Source of the DNA: an uncultured Lachnospiraceae bacterium
GTDB lineage: Bacteria > Bacillota_A > Clostridia > Lachnospirales > Lachnospiraceae
Direction of reading: 5' to 3'
NCBI GenBank assembly: GCA_947175285.1
Contig: CAMWMM010000001.1
Coordinates: 1-56,435 of the forward strand
Length of the DNA: 56,435 nucleotides
Part shown: one piece after another, positions 25,893 through 34,845 of the stretch
Layout: each line of letters starts with the position of its first letter
Numbering within the stretch: position 1 is the stretch's first letter
The notes under the pieces: generated by a model
What the model was told of the DNA's origin: nothing
What the model saw: only the letters and a program-made list of their open reading frames with translations
Database searches by the model: none
Program-made: the position numbers and the translations under genes

Positions 25893-26995
25893 AAAAACTA
25901 CTGTTGGTCAGACCATTTGCTAATGTCATGAATATAAACACTTACAATTCGCAGGAAATAGGTTTGTGTAAAGCTTTTTGTCGATTGGGCTTTGACTGTG
26001 ATATTGTTTATTTTTCAAAGACGAATCATGAAGAGATAGTATTTCGTGACAAAAAAAACAGAATTAAAATAATATGGAGAAGAGGTGTAGTATTCGGAAT
26101 AAGGGCAATTTATCCTGATTTTTTGAATCCTCTTAAGTTATGGAAATATAATATTATTATTTCCAATGAGTACGATCAAATTATGAGTATCCTTCTGGCA
26201 TTGCTTCATAGAAATGTATATATATTTAATGGACCTTATTTTAATGCGTTTGAAAATGAAAAAAAAATGAAAGCATATGATTTAATATCTGTACCAGTGT
26301 GCAATGCATTTGTAAAATACATTTTTTCAAAAACAGATGATGCCACAACATTTTTGAAGAATAAAGGTTTGAAAAAAGTAGTAACTGTAGGAGTCGGACT
26401 GGATATTTCTAAGATTTACAAAAAGGCAAGTGCTTGTAATCAGGTAATGATGAATGATCATGAGGGAAAGCACAATATTCTTTATGTGGGAACTGCGGAA
26501 AAAAGAAAACGTGTTGGGTTTATCATGAAGGTGTTTGAGGTTTTATGCAATGAAAGGGATGATGTACAGCTTGTTGTTGTAGGTATAAAAGATAAAAGAG
26601 AAATAAATCGTCTTTTAAGATTAATTGATGTTGTTTACAGAGACCGCGTTTCTTTTTTGGGGAAAGTAGATAATCAGCGGATGGCGGATATATATCAACA
26701 TGCAGATTGTCTTGTTTTGGCATCTGATGAGGAAATATTCGGAATGGTGCTTCTTGAAGCTATGTATTTCAAAACGCCATGTATTGCGAAGAATGTAGCT
26801 GGACCCAAAACTGTTATTGATCATCAGATAAATGGGATCCTGGAGACGGACTATAATGTTGGAAAGTGGAAAGATGATATTGAATATCTGTTAGATAATC
26901 CCGATGTGAGAGCGAGTATGGGGAAGAATGCTTATAATAAAGTAATGTCTGAGTTTACTTGGGGTAAAATAGTATATAAAATGTTTAAGAGTTGA
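25889..26995 (+). CDS. Family 4 glycosyltransferase
   Basis: 368 residues, overlapping the upstream GT4 gene by four bases (ATGA) with TAGGAG before its start. The N-terminal domain begins KKLLLVRPFANVMNINTYN with a possible gene-specific acceptor loop. NILYVGTAEKRKRVGFIMKVF opens the donor domain; VSFLGKVDNQRMADIYQHAD and ASDEEIFGMVLLEAMYFKTP are standard GT4 elements with the E-x7-E pair. The two tandem GT4 genes probably add consecutive sugars. Confidence 0.88.
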   Translation: MKKLLLVRPFANVMNINTYNSQEIGLCKAFCRLGFDCDIVYFSKTNHEEIVFRDKKNRIKIIWRRGVVFGIRAIYPDFLNPLKLWKYNIIISNEYDQIMSILLALLHRNVYIFNGPYFNAFENEKKMKAYDLISVPVCNAFVKYIFSKTDDATTFLKNKGLKKVVTVGVGLDISKIYKKASACNQVMMNDHEGKHNILYVGTAEKRKRVGFIMKVFEVLCNERDDVQLVVVGIKDKREINRLLRLIDVVYRDRVSFLGKVDNQRMADIYQHADCLVLASDEEIFGMVLLEAMYFKTPCIAKNVAGPKTVIDHQINGILETDYNVGKWKDDIEYLLDNPDVRASMGKNAYNKVMSEFTWGKIVYKMFKS

Positions 26996-27069
26996 ACAGG
27001 CAGAAGTGATGCTGCTATAAATGAATTTTGCCAATAAGTTTTTTATGGTGATAACGGAAAGGGTATAAA

Positions 27070-28173
27070 ATGAAACAAATAACAGAAGGTAAAGTATATA
27101 AAAGCATAGAAAAGTATGTCGGGAATGAAAAGAAATTGTTTATTATTTATCCCTATGGAAACAGAGGGAAGATGGTGGAGCAGATATTGCGGGAAACCTA
27201 TAATATTCAGGATTGTGTGCTTTCAGACAATCAGCCGACAAAAGAAAATATTCTATCAGTAAACCAACTGAGCGATTTGCAAGGAGATTATGTTTTATTG
27301 CTTTGCTCGGATAACCCAAGAATCTATCAGGAAATTCGAGTAAACCTGAAAGATAAATTTTATGGTGAGATATGTGATCTTGCAGAAGTGGATGATGATG
27401 AGGTTGTATACGAACCATTTTATTTTAAGAATTATAAAATGCAGATAGAAGAAGTAAATTCAGAACAGCTTAAGCAGGTTTTCGCACGGACGAAAAGGGC
27501 ATGGGAGAAACTTGGCAAAGAAGAACCTTATTTTTCTGTGATAACACATGATGAAATGAAAACAGAAAATTTGACAGCAGAGGTAATTTCAAGGTTTTTC
27601 CAGAGCGGGAATTTAAAAACAATTGAGATTATAAGTTCCCTGAAAAGAAATGGAGTGAGTAACCTTGAAAGGTTGAGTGTTTTGGAATTAGGATGTGGAT
27701 GTGGACGCATTACCAAGAGTCTTGCCCAGAATTTTGGACATGTTGATGCGGTGGACATTTCAGAGGGTAATCTGAGAGTCGCAATGGAGCATATTAAAGA
27801 CACGAATGTGGAGTTCTTTTTAATGAAAGAGGTTGAAGATTATTTGAAACTCCCTCAGGCGGATGTCATATATTCGTTTATTGTATTACAGCATAACTGC
27901 CCTCCTGTTATAGAATATATATTGAATGTTATGATGAATAAGGTGAATCCCAATGGCATTCTTATGTTCCAGGTTCCGACTTATTATTGGGGATATACTT
28001 TCTGTTACGAAGAGTATATGAGGCAGCCTGAGGGGATGGAGATGCATTGTTTTCCACAAAACAGAATATTTGAACTTGCATATGAAAATCAGTGTATTCC
28101 GTTAGAAGTATATCCATATTTGTGCACCGGACAACCGGATCATTCAACGATGTTTATTTTTAGAAAAAAATAG
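27070..28173 (+). CDS. SAM-dependent methyltransferase with N-terminal Rossmann module
   Basis: 367 residues. The first ~115 are the locus module (KLFIIYPYGNRGKMVEQIL, CVLSDNQPT, VLLLCSDN), closest in wording to that of the disrupted methyltransferase at 19.7 kb (IAIYPFGRNG). The rest is a class I methyltransferase: VLELGCGCGRITKSLAQ (motif I), VDAVDISEGNLRVA (motif II), ADVIYSFIVLQHN (motif IV) and NPNGILMFQVPTYY (motif V). Probably O- or N-methylates a sugar. AAAGGG precedes the ATG. The gap to the upstream gene is only 74 bases, without a terminator. Confidence 0.8.
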   Translation: MKQITEGKVYKSIEKYVGNEKKLFIIYPYGNRGKMVEQILRETYNIQDCVLSDNQPTKENILSVNQLSDLQGDYVLLLCSDNPRIYQEIRVNLKDKFYGEICDLAEVDDDEVVYEPFYFKNYKMQIEEVNSEQLKQVFARTKRAWEKLGKEEPYFSVITHDEMKTENLTAEVISRFFQSGNLKTIEIISSLKRNGVSNLERLSVLELGCGCGRITKSLAQNFGHVDAVDISEGNLRVAMEHIKDTNVEFFLMKEVEDYLKLPQADVIYSFIVLQHNCPPVIEYILNVMMNKVNPNGILMFQVPTYYWGYTFCYEEYMRQPEGMEMHCFPQNRIFELAYENQCIPLEVYPYLCTGQPDHSTMFIFRKK

Positions 28174-28188
28174 TGGAGAGATGTGGTT

Positions 28189-28629
28189 ATGTCAAAGAAA
28201 TTTTATACTGAGGATGTTATGGCATCTATAAAAAGGCAAATAAAGGATGAGAATATCCCAGTTAGGGAGCAGTATTTGGCCAGTGGGTATTATGAAAGGA
28301 AAATGACGGAATACCGGAAACAGAAAGAAATTGTGATATTTGGTTCTGGAAATTACGGAAGAGATCTATATAAAATGTTAAAGATTGAAGGTATTCAAAC
28401 TGTGAAATGTTTCTGTGATAACGGAGGGGCAAGACAGGGGAGGGAATTTGGCGGGCTGGATATCCTGTCACCACAGGAGGCTGTTGAAAGGTTTCCAGAA
28501 GCGATGTACATTATTACTCCAAGGGGGTGGGGGGATGAAATATTAAGGCAGTTAGCGGATATGGGGATCAAGGTGCCGCAAATATCAGTTTTTGTTCTGG
28601 AATTGGCAGAATTGACAGAACGATTATAA
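28189..28629 (+). CDS. Stand-alone Rossmann module protein
   Basis: 146 residues. The N-terminal ~45 residues are charged and helical. EIVIFGSGNYGRDLYKML, TVKCFCDNGGARQG and MYIITPRGWGDEIL are the three segments of the locus module, followed by VPQISVF. No catalytic domain and no membrane helix are present. GGAGAG at 28175-28180 supports ATG 28189 rather than the in-frame GTG at 28183. It may serve other enzymes in trans. The fold resembles the nucleotide-sugar-binding N-terminal part of PglD-type proteins, but no acetyltransferase repeats follow. Confidence 0.65.
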   Translation: MSKKFYTEDVMASIKRQIKDENIPVREQYLASGYYERKMTEYRKQKEIVIFGSGNYGRDLYKMLKIEGIQTVKCFCDNGGARQGREFGGLDILSPQEAVERFPEAMYIITPRGWGDEILRQLADMGIKVPQISVFVLELAELTERL

Positions 28630-28680
28630 TAAACCCTTTTTAGAGTTGATGTTTGGGCGAAGGAATGGTGGAAAATATAT

Positions 28681-29865
28681 ATGAAAAAAAATAAGATTGT
28701 GTTTGTGGTGCAAAGATATGGAATGGAGGTGAACGGCGGGGCAGAATATCATTGTCGTGTTTTGGCAGAACACTTGACGGAGAGATATGATGTGGATGTT
28801 TTTACAAGTTGTGCAAGAGATTATATGCCATGGGATAATTACTATTTGGCGGGCTCATATATGTTAAATGGTGTTACGGTATACAGATTTCCCGTTGAAA
28901 GAACAAAGGATCAAGGGCGTGTGCTTGAATTGTCGGCCAGGGTAAACCGGGGGGATCGGGACTCAGAGAAGGAATGGATTGATGAAGTAGGACCTTATTG
29001 TCCCCGATTGATTGCTGCTTTAAAAGATAGTGCGGACCTATATAACGTGGTCATCTTTTTCGGGTATAATTTTTATCCCTCCGTAGTCGGACTGCAGTTG
29101 GGATTGGAGCATACGATTCTTATTCCCACGGCTCATGATGAATCGAATATTTACAAAGACATATGCCGCAGGACTTTTCATGCTGCAAAGGCTTTTTTAT
29201 ATAACAGTGTGGAGGAGAGGCAGTTTTTGATCGATCAATTTGAAACCGGAACCAGACCCGGGCGGCTGACTTGTGTAGGGATTGATCTGCCGGATGTAAG
29301 CCATGCGGAAATGCCAAGAGGATACGAACAGTGTCAGGATTATGTTATTTATGTTGGAAGAGTTGCCAGGGGGAAGAACTTCAGGCAGTTGAACAGGTAT
29401 TTTATCCAATATAAGCAGAGACATGACACTGACCTGAAATTGTTGGTTCTAGGGCGTGTGGATAATGAAGAGAAGCTTTCCTATCATGATGACATTATTT
29501 ATGCAGGGTACGTTTCGGAGGAGGACAAGACGCTCTTTATGAAAAATGCGAAACTCTTGATCATGCCTTCCATGTATGAAAGTCTGTCACTGGTCATTCT
29601 TGAAAGTATGGCATTAGGAATCCCTGTATTGGTGAATGAGGACTGTGCAGTTTTAAAGGGACAGTGTATTAGGAGTAATGCAGGGCTTTATTATTCAAAC
29701 TATACAGAATTTGAGAAAGCTTTAGACTATATGCTTACAGATAAGGAAATTTACTCCCAGATGGCAGAGAATGGGATGGAATTTGTGAGAAACAATTATA
29801 ACTGGCAGTATGTTGTTGAAAACGTAAATTCATTAATTGAAGAAATAGGAAAGGAGAATGAGTAA
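28681..29865 (+). CDS. Family 4 glycosyltransferase
   Basis: 394 residues. KIVFVVQRYGMEVNGGAEYH, the GG turn of GT4 N-terminal domains, then YDVDVFTSCARDYMPWDNYY, a wording typical of GT4 enzymes in Bacillota polysaccharide loci. IYVGRVARGKNFRQLNRYF starts the donor domain, and MPSMYESLSLVILESMALG gives the E-x7-E donor motif. Preceded by a weak AAGGA site and a 51-base gap. It is followed by an eight-base frame overlap with the next gene. Donor and acceptor unknown. Confidence 0.88.
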   Translation: MKKNKIVFVVQRYGMEVNGGAEYHCRVLAEHLTERYDVDVFTSCARDYMPWDNYYLAGSYMLNGVTVYRFPVERTKDQGRVLELSARVNRGDRDSEKEWIDEVGPYCPRLIAALKDSADLYNVVIFFGYNFYPSVVGLQLGLEHTILIPTAHDESNIYKDICRRTFHAAKAFLYNSVEERQFLIDQFETGTRPGRLTCVGIDLPDVSHAEMPRGYEQCQDYVIYVGRVARGKNFRQLNRYFIQYKQRHDTDLKLLVLGRVDNEEKLSYHDDIIYAGYVSEEDKTLFMKNAKLLIMPSMYESLSLVILESMALGIPVLVNEDCAVLKGQCIRSNAGLYYSNYTEFEKALDYMLTDKEIYSQMAENGMEFVRNNYNWQYVVENVNSLIEEIGKENE

Positions 29866-29866
29866 T

Positions 29867-30343
29867 ATGAAAAAAGGAGTAGTTGCTGCATTATTTGCTG
29901 TAGGAGGGGCGGCTTTGGGAGCCGCAGGAGTAGGCAAAACTTTGAAGAAGAAAGTTGATTATAAGTCAAAAATGTCGGAAAAGCATTTGGCATTATACCT
30001 CTTAATGAACCAATGGGTAAAAGTTAAACAGGAAAATAAATCAATCGCTGATTACTTAGAAGAGAATGGTTATAAAGAGATTGCTATTTATGGAATGAAT
30101 TATGTCGGTGAGACCTTGCTGGATGAACTGACAAATTCAAATGTAAAAGTAAAATATGCGATTGATAAAAATGCTAATTCCATTTATTCGGATGTTGATG
30201 TTGTAACACCAGACGATGAGTTAACGGAAGTCGATGCAGTTATTGTTACTGCAATAACATTTTTTGATGAGATTGAAGAAAATTTATCAGAAAAGATGGA
30301 TTGTCCCATCTTATCAATGGAAGATATTTTATATGAGGTATGA
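29867..30343 (+). CDS. Membrane-anchored stand-alone Rossmann module protein
   Basis: 158 residues from ATG 29867 (AAGGAG ten bases upstream; ATG 29858 is too close to it). Residues ~4-23 (VVAALFAVGGAALGAAGVG) form an Ala/Gly-rich membrane helix followed by KTLKKKV. The remainder has EIAIYGMNYVGETLLDEL, VKYAIDKNANSI, VDAVIVTAITFFDEI, as in the protein at 22719. The two share the plan of one helix, a basic linker, an amphipathic segment and the module. The same unexplained role is expected, possibly recruiting module-bearing enzymes to the membrane. Confidence 0.7.
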   Translation: MKKGVVAALFAVGGAALGAAGVGKTLKKKVDYKSKMSEKHLALYLLMNQWVKVKQENKSIADYLEENGYKEIAIYGMNYVGETLLDELTNSNVKVKYAIDKNANSIYSDVDVVTPDDELTEVDAVIVTAITFFDEIEENLSEKMDCPILSMEDILYEV

Positions 30344-30403
30344 GAGAGTGGTTTAGGGCTGTGTCAACGAGTTAGAGATGGATTTATTCCTATGGGCAAT
30401 GAG

Positions 30404-30447
30404 CTCAGTCAAATGTCCGTCAGTATGCTGGCGGACATTTGACTGAG
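30404..30447 (+). terminator. Long perfect hairpin between two glycan genes
   Basis: CTCAGTCAAATGTCCG (30404-30419) pairs perfectly with CGGACATTTGACTGAG (30432-30447); the pairing continues inward as TCAG/CTGG to a 4-base loop. It has no U-run on the + strand, so it may slow ribosomes or RNA polymerase, stabilise mRNA ends or be a small repeat rather than a classical terminator. Confidence 0.5.
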
Positions 30448-30489
30448 GTAATAAAGAATATTGGTCAGGTAAGACGGCAGGTAATTTTA

Positions 30490-31644
30490 ATGATAACACA
30501 TAACGCATCGGTTGATAATTTTATAGAGTATATCAAAGATAAAGATATCTATATATATGGGGTGGGGGACTTCTATCGGAGACTGTCCAGAAAAGTAATC
30601 TACCGGGATATCCATAAAAGAGTAGTTGGCTATATTGATAACGGTAAAAAAGGTGAAATGCTCCATATTTCAGGGCAGGAATATAGTATTCATGGAGTTG
30701 ATTTTTTAAAGTCGGTTAAAAGTGGTATCGTCCTGCTGTGTGGGACGACATATCTTGATGAAATGTACAGACAGCTCATTTCGCAGGATCTGTCAGATGA
30801 AATAGAATGTTTTATTATGCCGTTAATTTGGCTTGTTTCAGATGGTAAAGATGATCCGGAAATAGCGAGTTGTCTGAATAGGCAAAGCCATTCACAACCA
30901 ATTATACATAATAGAATAGAAAAGAAAATTCATTGTTTTTGGTTTAGTGGGGAAAAAAAACCGGAGAAATATCAGAAGTGTATTGACACATGGAAATGTG
31001 TATGTCCGGATTATGAGATTATTGAATGGAATGCAGGTTCCTATGACTATGGAAAGAATTTATTTGTAAAACAGGCTTACGAAAAAAAGAAATGGGCATT
31101 TGTATCGGATTATGCACGACTTGATGTGATCTATCATTATGGTGGGATTTATCTGGATATGGATGTAGAACTGATTAAAGATTTTTCACCCTTTCTTAAA
31201 TTTGATGCCTTTTTCAACTATGGAGTGAGGCATTTAATAGAACTGGGGTCGGGATTTGGCAGTGTGAAACATAATTCGTTTATTGGTTCATTGCTTAAGT
31301 CATACGAGGATGTTGCGTTTCTGGACAAGGATGGAAAATCCCAGACAGAGAAATTTGTTCAGCCCGTATGGCTTAATCAGCGCTTTTGTGAAGAAGGCTT
31401 TTGGATGAATGGTGACATGCAGTTGCTAAACAATATGCTGCTGCTCCCACGCAGGTTTTACACACCTAAGGATGATCTTTTTTTGTGTAATTATCTACAA
31501 TGTGAGGAGACTAGAGGAATCCATCATTTCAATTCGGAGTGGAAACCACAGGAATATCTGGAACATAGACAGAAAAACAGTTCATGGATAGCAGTAATAG
31601 ATAATTTGATTTCGCAGGGCAGGGAAGTTAACAAAGGAAATTGA
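30490..31644 (+). CDS. GT32-type (Och1-like, DXD) glycosyltransferase with N-terminal Rossmann module
   Basis: 384 residues from ATG 30490. An in-frame TTG at 30439 lies in the arm of the hairpin and is unlikely. The first ~120 residues are the locus module (DIYIYGVGDFYRRLSRK, VVGYIDNGKK, GIVLLCGTT). The second part is a glycosyltransferase with DXD motif: IHCFWFSGEKKPEKYQKCI, WAFVSDYARLDVIYHYGG and IYLDMDVEL. This is the Gly_transf_sug/GT32 pattern. LGSGFGSVKHNSFIGSLLKS is typical of capsule members of the family. Retaining transfer of a hexose is expected. Confidence 0.8.
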   Translation: MITHNASVDNFIEYIKDKDIYIYGVGDFYRRLSRKVIYRDIHKRVVGYIDNGKKGEMLHISGQEYSIHGVDFLKSVKSGIVLLCGTTYLDEMYRQLISQDLSDEIECFIMPLIWLVSDGKDDPEIASCLNRQSHSQPIIHNRIEKKIHCFWFSGEKKPEKYQKCIDTWKCVCPDYEIIEWNAGSYDYGKNLFVKQAYEKKKWAFVSDYARLDVIYHYGGIYLDMDVELIKDFSPFLKFDAFFNYGVRHLIELGSGFGSVKHNSFIGSLLKSYEDVAFLDKDGKSQTEKFVQPVWLNQRFCEEGFWMNGDMQLLNNMLLLPRRFYTPKDDLFLCNYLQCEETRGIHHFNSEWKPQEYLEHRQKNSSWIAVIDNLISQGREVNKGN

Positions 31645-31659
31645 GTTCTGTAGAGAGGA

Positions 31660-32961
31660 ATGAATAATTTGAGAAGAATTCTAATGCGGGGAGCGGTATC
31701 TCCATTGATCAGGCAGAAAGAGATAGAAGTCATGGTCAGGGATTACATTGGGACAAATTCAGGCAATCTTCTTTATGCATATGGTGTATTTCGTACTTTA
31801 CTGACAGAAGATACAATGATTGATATGGATCACTATGCTGTGGAGGGCAGACGTTTCTCAGAAGAAGATATAGAGTATATTAATTCGGAGTATGACGCAT
31901 ATGTTCTTCCCATGGCAGATGCTTTCCGGAATGATTTTAGAAATAAACTGCTATATTATTCCCAATTTTTTAGTAAACTTACGATTCCCTGTTATATTAT
32001 TGGAGTTGGACTTAAGGCAGAGTATGAGCCGAAACTGAAAGATGGGTTTTCCTTTGATGAGGAGGTACGGTCATTTATTTCTGCAGCGCTGAATAAATCG
32101 GTACTTGTCGGAGTAAGGGGGAGTATTACGGGCGAGTACTTGTCCTTATTAGGATTTAAGGAGGAAAGGGATTATACAGTTATTGGATGTCCATCGGTTT
32201 ATACATATGGTGCGAAGCTGTCACAGAGAAAGCTTCAGATTTCCGAAGATTCCAGAATTTCTTTAAATGGTGGATATGTGCAGCCTGACGAACCAGTAAC
32301 GAAATATTTGTATGATATTGCAAATCGCTATCCGAATTATCAATATGTGGCTCAAAGGACAGAAGAGCTGAGAACTTTTTGTATCGGGATACCAAACAGT
32401 ACAATAGAGGATTCTTATTATCCGTGGGGGATAGAACATAAATTTTACAAGGAAAACAGGGTGAAATTTTTTGTCAGCGCAGAGGCATGGATTCAAAACA
32501 TGCATCACATTGATTTTAGTATAGGAACGAGACTGCACGGGAATATTGCAGCAGTTTTAGGTGGTGTGCCGGCACTGTTTATTCCGATTGATTCAAGGAT
32601 GAGGGAGCTGGTAGAGTATCATGGGTTTCCCCAGATGCCACGACATTTATTTGATACTGGATGCAGTCTGGAAGAGATTGTTGAAAAAGTGGACATGGAG
32701 TCCTATATGGGATACCAGGCGCATAATTTTAGGCATTTTATTGACTTTTTAAACAGCAATAAACTGAAACATATATATGATGGGGATATGAACCGAACTG
32801 ATGCGCCGATAGATGGGATGATGCCACATTATGATGGACAGGTACAGTCCTTTGTAATACGCAATAAAGAGGATTTGAAAGATTTGTACAAAGAATATGA
32901 TCATCAGGTTTCTGTTTGGGAAAGTATAAGGAGTGAGTCTGGGTTAGTGTACAGGACATAA
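31660..32961 (+). CDS. Polysaccharide pyruvyl-transferase-family protein
   Basis: 433 residues. DYIGTNSGNLLYAYGVFRTL near the N-terminus and VLVGVRGSITGEYLSLLG in the middle are family features. FSIGTRLHGNIAAVLGGVPA, with the conserved histidine, is the signature of the polysaccharide pyruvyl transferase (CsaB/ExoV-like) fold. The family ketal-links pyruvate from phosphoenolpyruvate to sugars, adding negative charge and often anchoring SLH-domain proteins. The start is ambiguous: GAGAGGA touches ATG 31660, so TTG 31669 or ATG 31684 could be used. Several members of this fold lack proven pyruvyl transfer, so the reaction is likely but not certain. Confidence 0.7.
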   Translation: MNNLRRILMRGAVSPLIRQKEIEVMVRDYIGTNSGNLLYAYGVFRTLLTEDTMIDMDHYAVEGRRFSEEDIEYINSEYDAYVLPMADAFRNDFRNKLLYYSQFFSKLTIPCYIIGVGLKAEYEPKLKDGFSFDEEVRSFISAALNKSVLVGVRGSITGEYLSLLGFKEERDYTVIGCPSVYTYGAKLSQRKLQISEDSRISLNGGYVQPDEPVTKYLYDIANRYPNYQYVAQRTEELRTFCIGIPNSTIEDSYYPWGIEHKFYKENRVKFFVSAEAWIQNMHHIDFSIGTRLHGNIAAVLGGVPALFIPIDSRMRELVEYHGFPQMPRHLFDTGCSLEEIVEKVDMESYMGYQAHNFRHFIDFLNSNKLKHIYDGDMNRTDAPIDGMMPHYDGQVQSFVIRNKEDLKDLYKEYDHQVSVWESIRSESGLVYRT

Positions 32962-33034
32962 AAGAATTACGTTTGTAAAATATACAGAATGTCAGGAGAT
33001 ATCCGGATGCAACAACGAAGGGAGAAATTCATTT

Positions 33035-34579
33035 GTGATAATTTTACGAAGGCTGACGCAAAAAAATATAAATGCTTTTTCTGGAAAAGAAATCTGCTGT
33101 GTGGAGCGATCAACTGCTTATTTAACAGAGTTTTGTGACAGATATGATGTCTTAAACAATATTTCCTCTATTGTGGACATGAATCAGCGAAATTTAGGAA
33201 AATTTGTATTTCGTGATAAAGAAATACAGGTATTTGATTTCTCCTATTTATTGCAGATAGATTATGCAAACACAATAATTGTTATTATGAGCGATTATTA
33301 TAAAGAGACTTTTGAAAAAATATCTATCATGTTTGATGAAAAGGTTCCAGAAATGTCAGTCTTTTACTTTGCGAATCAGGAGACAGAATATGAGAATTTT
33401 TATCGGGAAAAATATGTGGCTATACCGCTTAAGAATATTGTGTTGTTTCGTAGCGGTCCCCATGCTTCATCTTATGTAAAGGGAATGGATTTTGCGGATA
33501 ATGCCAGGGCGTTGTTTGAGTATGCATTGCAGATAGGACTGAACCATCAATATGAACTGGTGTGGTTTGTCAAAAATCCAGCGGAATTTGAGCAATATAG
33601 GGATATGGAGAATGTCAGCTTCTTGTCGTTTGACTGGTCTGTTTCAGATAACCAGGAGGAACGCGATGCGTACTATCATGCACTCTGCCTTGCAAGATAT
33701 ATATTTTTTACGGATGCATACGGATTTGCAAGAAACTGTCGAAGCGATCAGATCAGGGTGCAGCTCTGGCATGGATGCGGGTTTAAGACAAGAGTGAATT
33801 TTGTGCGTTGTGAAGAGCGTTATGAGTATACGACGGTTATCAGTGATTTATATGCGGATATCCATGCAGATATTTATGGATTAAGAAAAGACCAGATTCT
33901 TGTGACAGGCTATGCAAAACAGGACTGGCTGTTTCATCCAAATGAAGAGGATATAAAAAAGCTTCGTATACCGGATGCTGGAAAATACATATTTTGGCTT
34001 CCGACATTCCGTTCCACCGAACATAAGCTAGAGCAGTTAAACGAGTATGATCTGAAATCAGAGACCGGACTTCCGATTGTAAATACAAAAGAAAAAATGG
34101 AGTGTCTAAATGCTCTTCTGGAAGAGAAAAATATTGTATTAATCGTGAAACTGCATCCTTTTCAGGATAGGGATAAGATATGTTGTGAAAATTATTCCAA
34201 TATTTGTCTGATTGAAAATGAGGATCTTGTGGCAGAGGACATACCAATCAATCGTTTACTCGGACATGCGGATGCCCTGATCAGTGATTATTCTTCAGCG
34301 GCAGTAGATTTTATGCTTTTAAACAGACCGATTGCGTTTATGCTTGAGGATCTGGAGAAATACGGGCAAAGCAGGGGATTTGTGTTTAAAAATATCAGAG
34401 ACTGGCTTCCAGGGAAAGAAATATTTTTATTTGGGGATATATATACTTTTATAGAAGAAATAGCTAATGGCTGTGATACAACTGGGGACAAGAGATGGGT
34501 GTTACGGAATAAAATGCATAAGTACTGTGATGATAATAATTGTCAGAGGATATTAGAAGCAGTTGGAATTTTATCATGA
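33035..34579 (+). CDS. CDP-glycerol glycerophosphotransferase-family protein (TagB/TagF-like)
   Basis: 514 residues, GTG start after GGGAGA. Residues ~15-115 look like a degenerate locus module (EICCVERSTAYLTEF, SSIVDMNQ, TIIVIMSD) without the glycine loop. The C-terminal GT-B-like body has IVLFRSGPHASSYVKG, VQLWHGCGFKTR, ILVTGYAKQDWLF, IFWLPTFRS, LIVKLHPFQD and LISDYSSAAVDFMLLNRPI, all core blocks of the teichoic acid glycerol/ribitol phosphotransferases. The histidines in WHG and LHPF are conserved. It would transfer glycerol phosphate or another polyol phosphate from its CDP ester to the glycan. It is the last gene of the glycan run. Confidence 0.85.
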   Translation: MIILRRLTQKNINAFSGKEICCVERSTAYLTEFCDRYDVLNNISSIVDMNQRNLGKFVFRDKEIQVFDFSYLLQIDYANTIIVIMSDYYKETFEKISIMFDEKVPEMSVFYFANQETEYENFYREKYVAIPLKNIVLFRSGPHASSYVKGMDFADNARALFEYALQIGLNHQYELVWFVKNPAEFEQYRDMENVSFLSFDWSVSDNQEERDAYYHALCLARYIFFTDAYGFARNCRSDQIRVQLWHGCGFKTRVNFVRCEERYEYTTVISDLYADIHADIYGLRKDQILVTGYAKQDWLFHPNEEDIKKLRIPDAGKYIFWLPTFRSTEHKLEQLNEYDLKSETGLPIVNTKEKMECLNALLEEKNIVLIVKLHPFQDRDKICCENYSNICLIENEDLVAEDIPINRLLGHADALISDYSSAAVDFMLLNRPIAFMLEDLEKYGQSRGFVFKNIRDWLPGKEIFLFGDIYTFIEEIANGCDTTGDKRWVLRNKMHKYCDDNNCQRILEAVGILS

Positions 34580-34779
34580 AAAGGGAATGGGATAAAGATT
34601 TTGTAAAGAATTCTAATGGGAACGAATTAGATATGGTAATAGCAGCAGTTATAACTGTTTAAATGGTTGAAAAGAATTTATATCATCAACGGTTCAGAAA
34701 ATGAAACTGTAAAAAGTGACGGGAACCTTGAAAATAGCATACTTTACATAAAACATTACCGCCAAAATCCAACAAGTAT

Positions 34780-34808
34780 TTGAGATTTCCCACAGGATAT
34801 GATATCAT
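34780..34808 (+). promoter_or_regulatory. Possible sigma-70-type promoter before the Rpn relic
   Basis: TTGAGA (34780-34785), 17 bases, TATCAT (34803-34808), placed 38 bases before the first ATG of the decayed nuclease gene. The rest of the 265-base gap after the glycan run (34580-34845) shows no gene. Confidence 0.35.
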
Positions 34809-34845
34809 CATTATAAATATAAAAGTAAAAAAGGCGGCAGAATAT

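Noticed and set aside
30439..30489. In-frame TTG start extending the GT32 protein by 17 residues
   Set aside because: The TTG lies inside the right arm of a perfect hairpin and has no ribosome site; ATG 30490 keeps the whole conserved domain.
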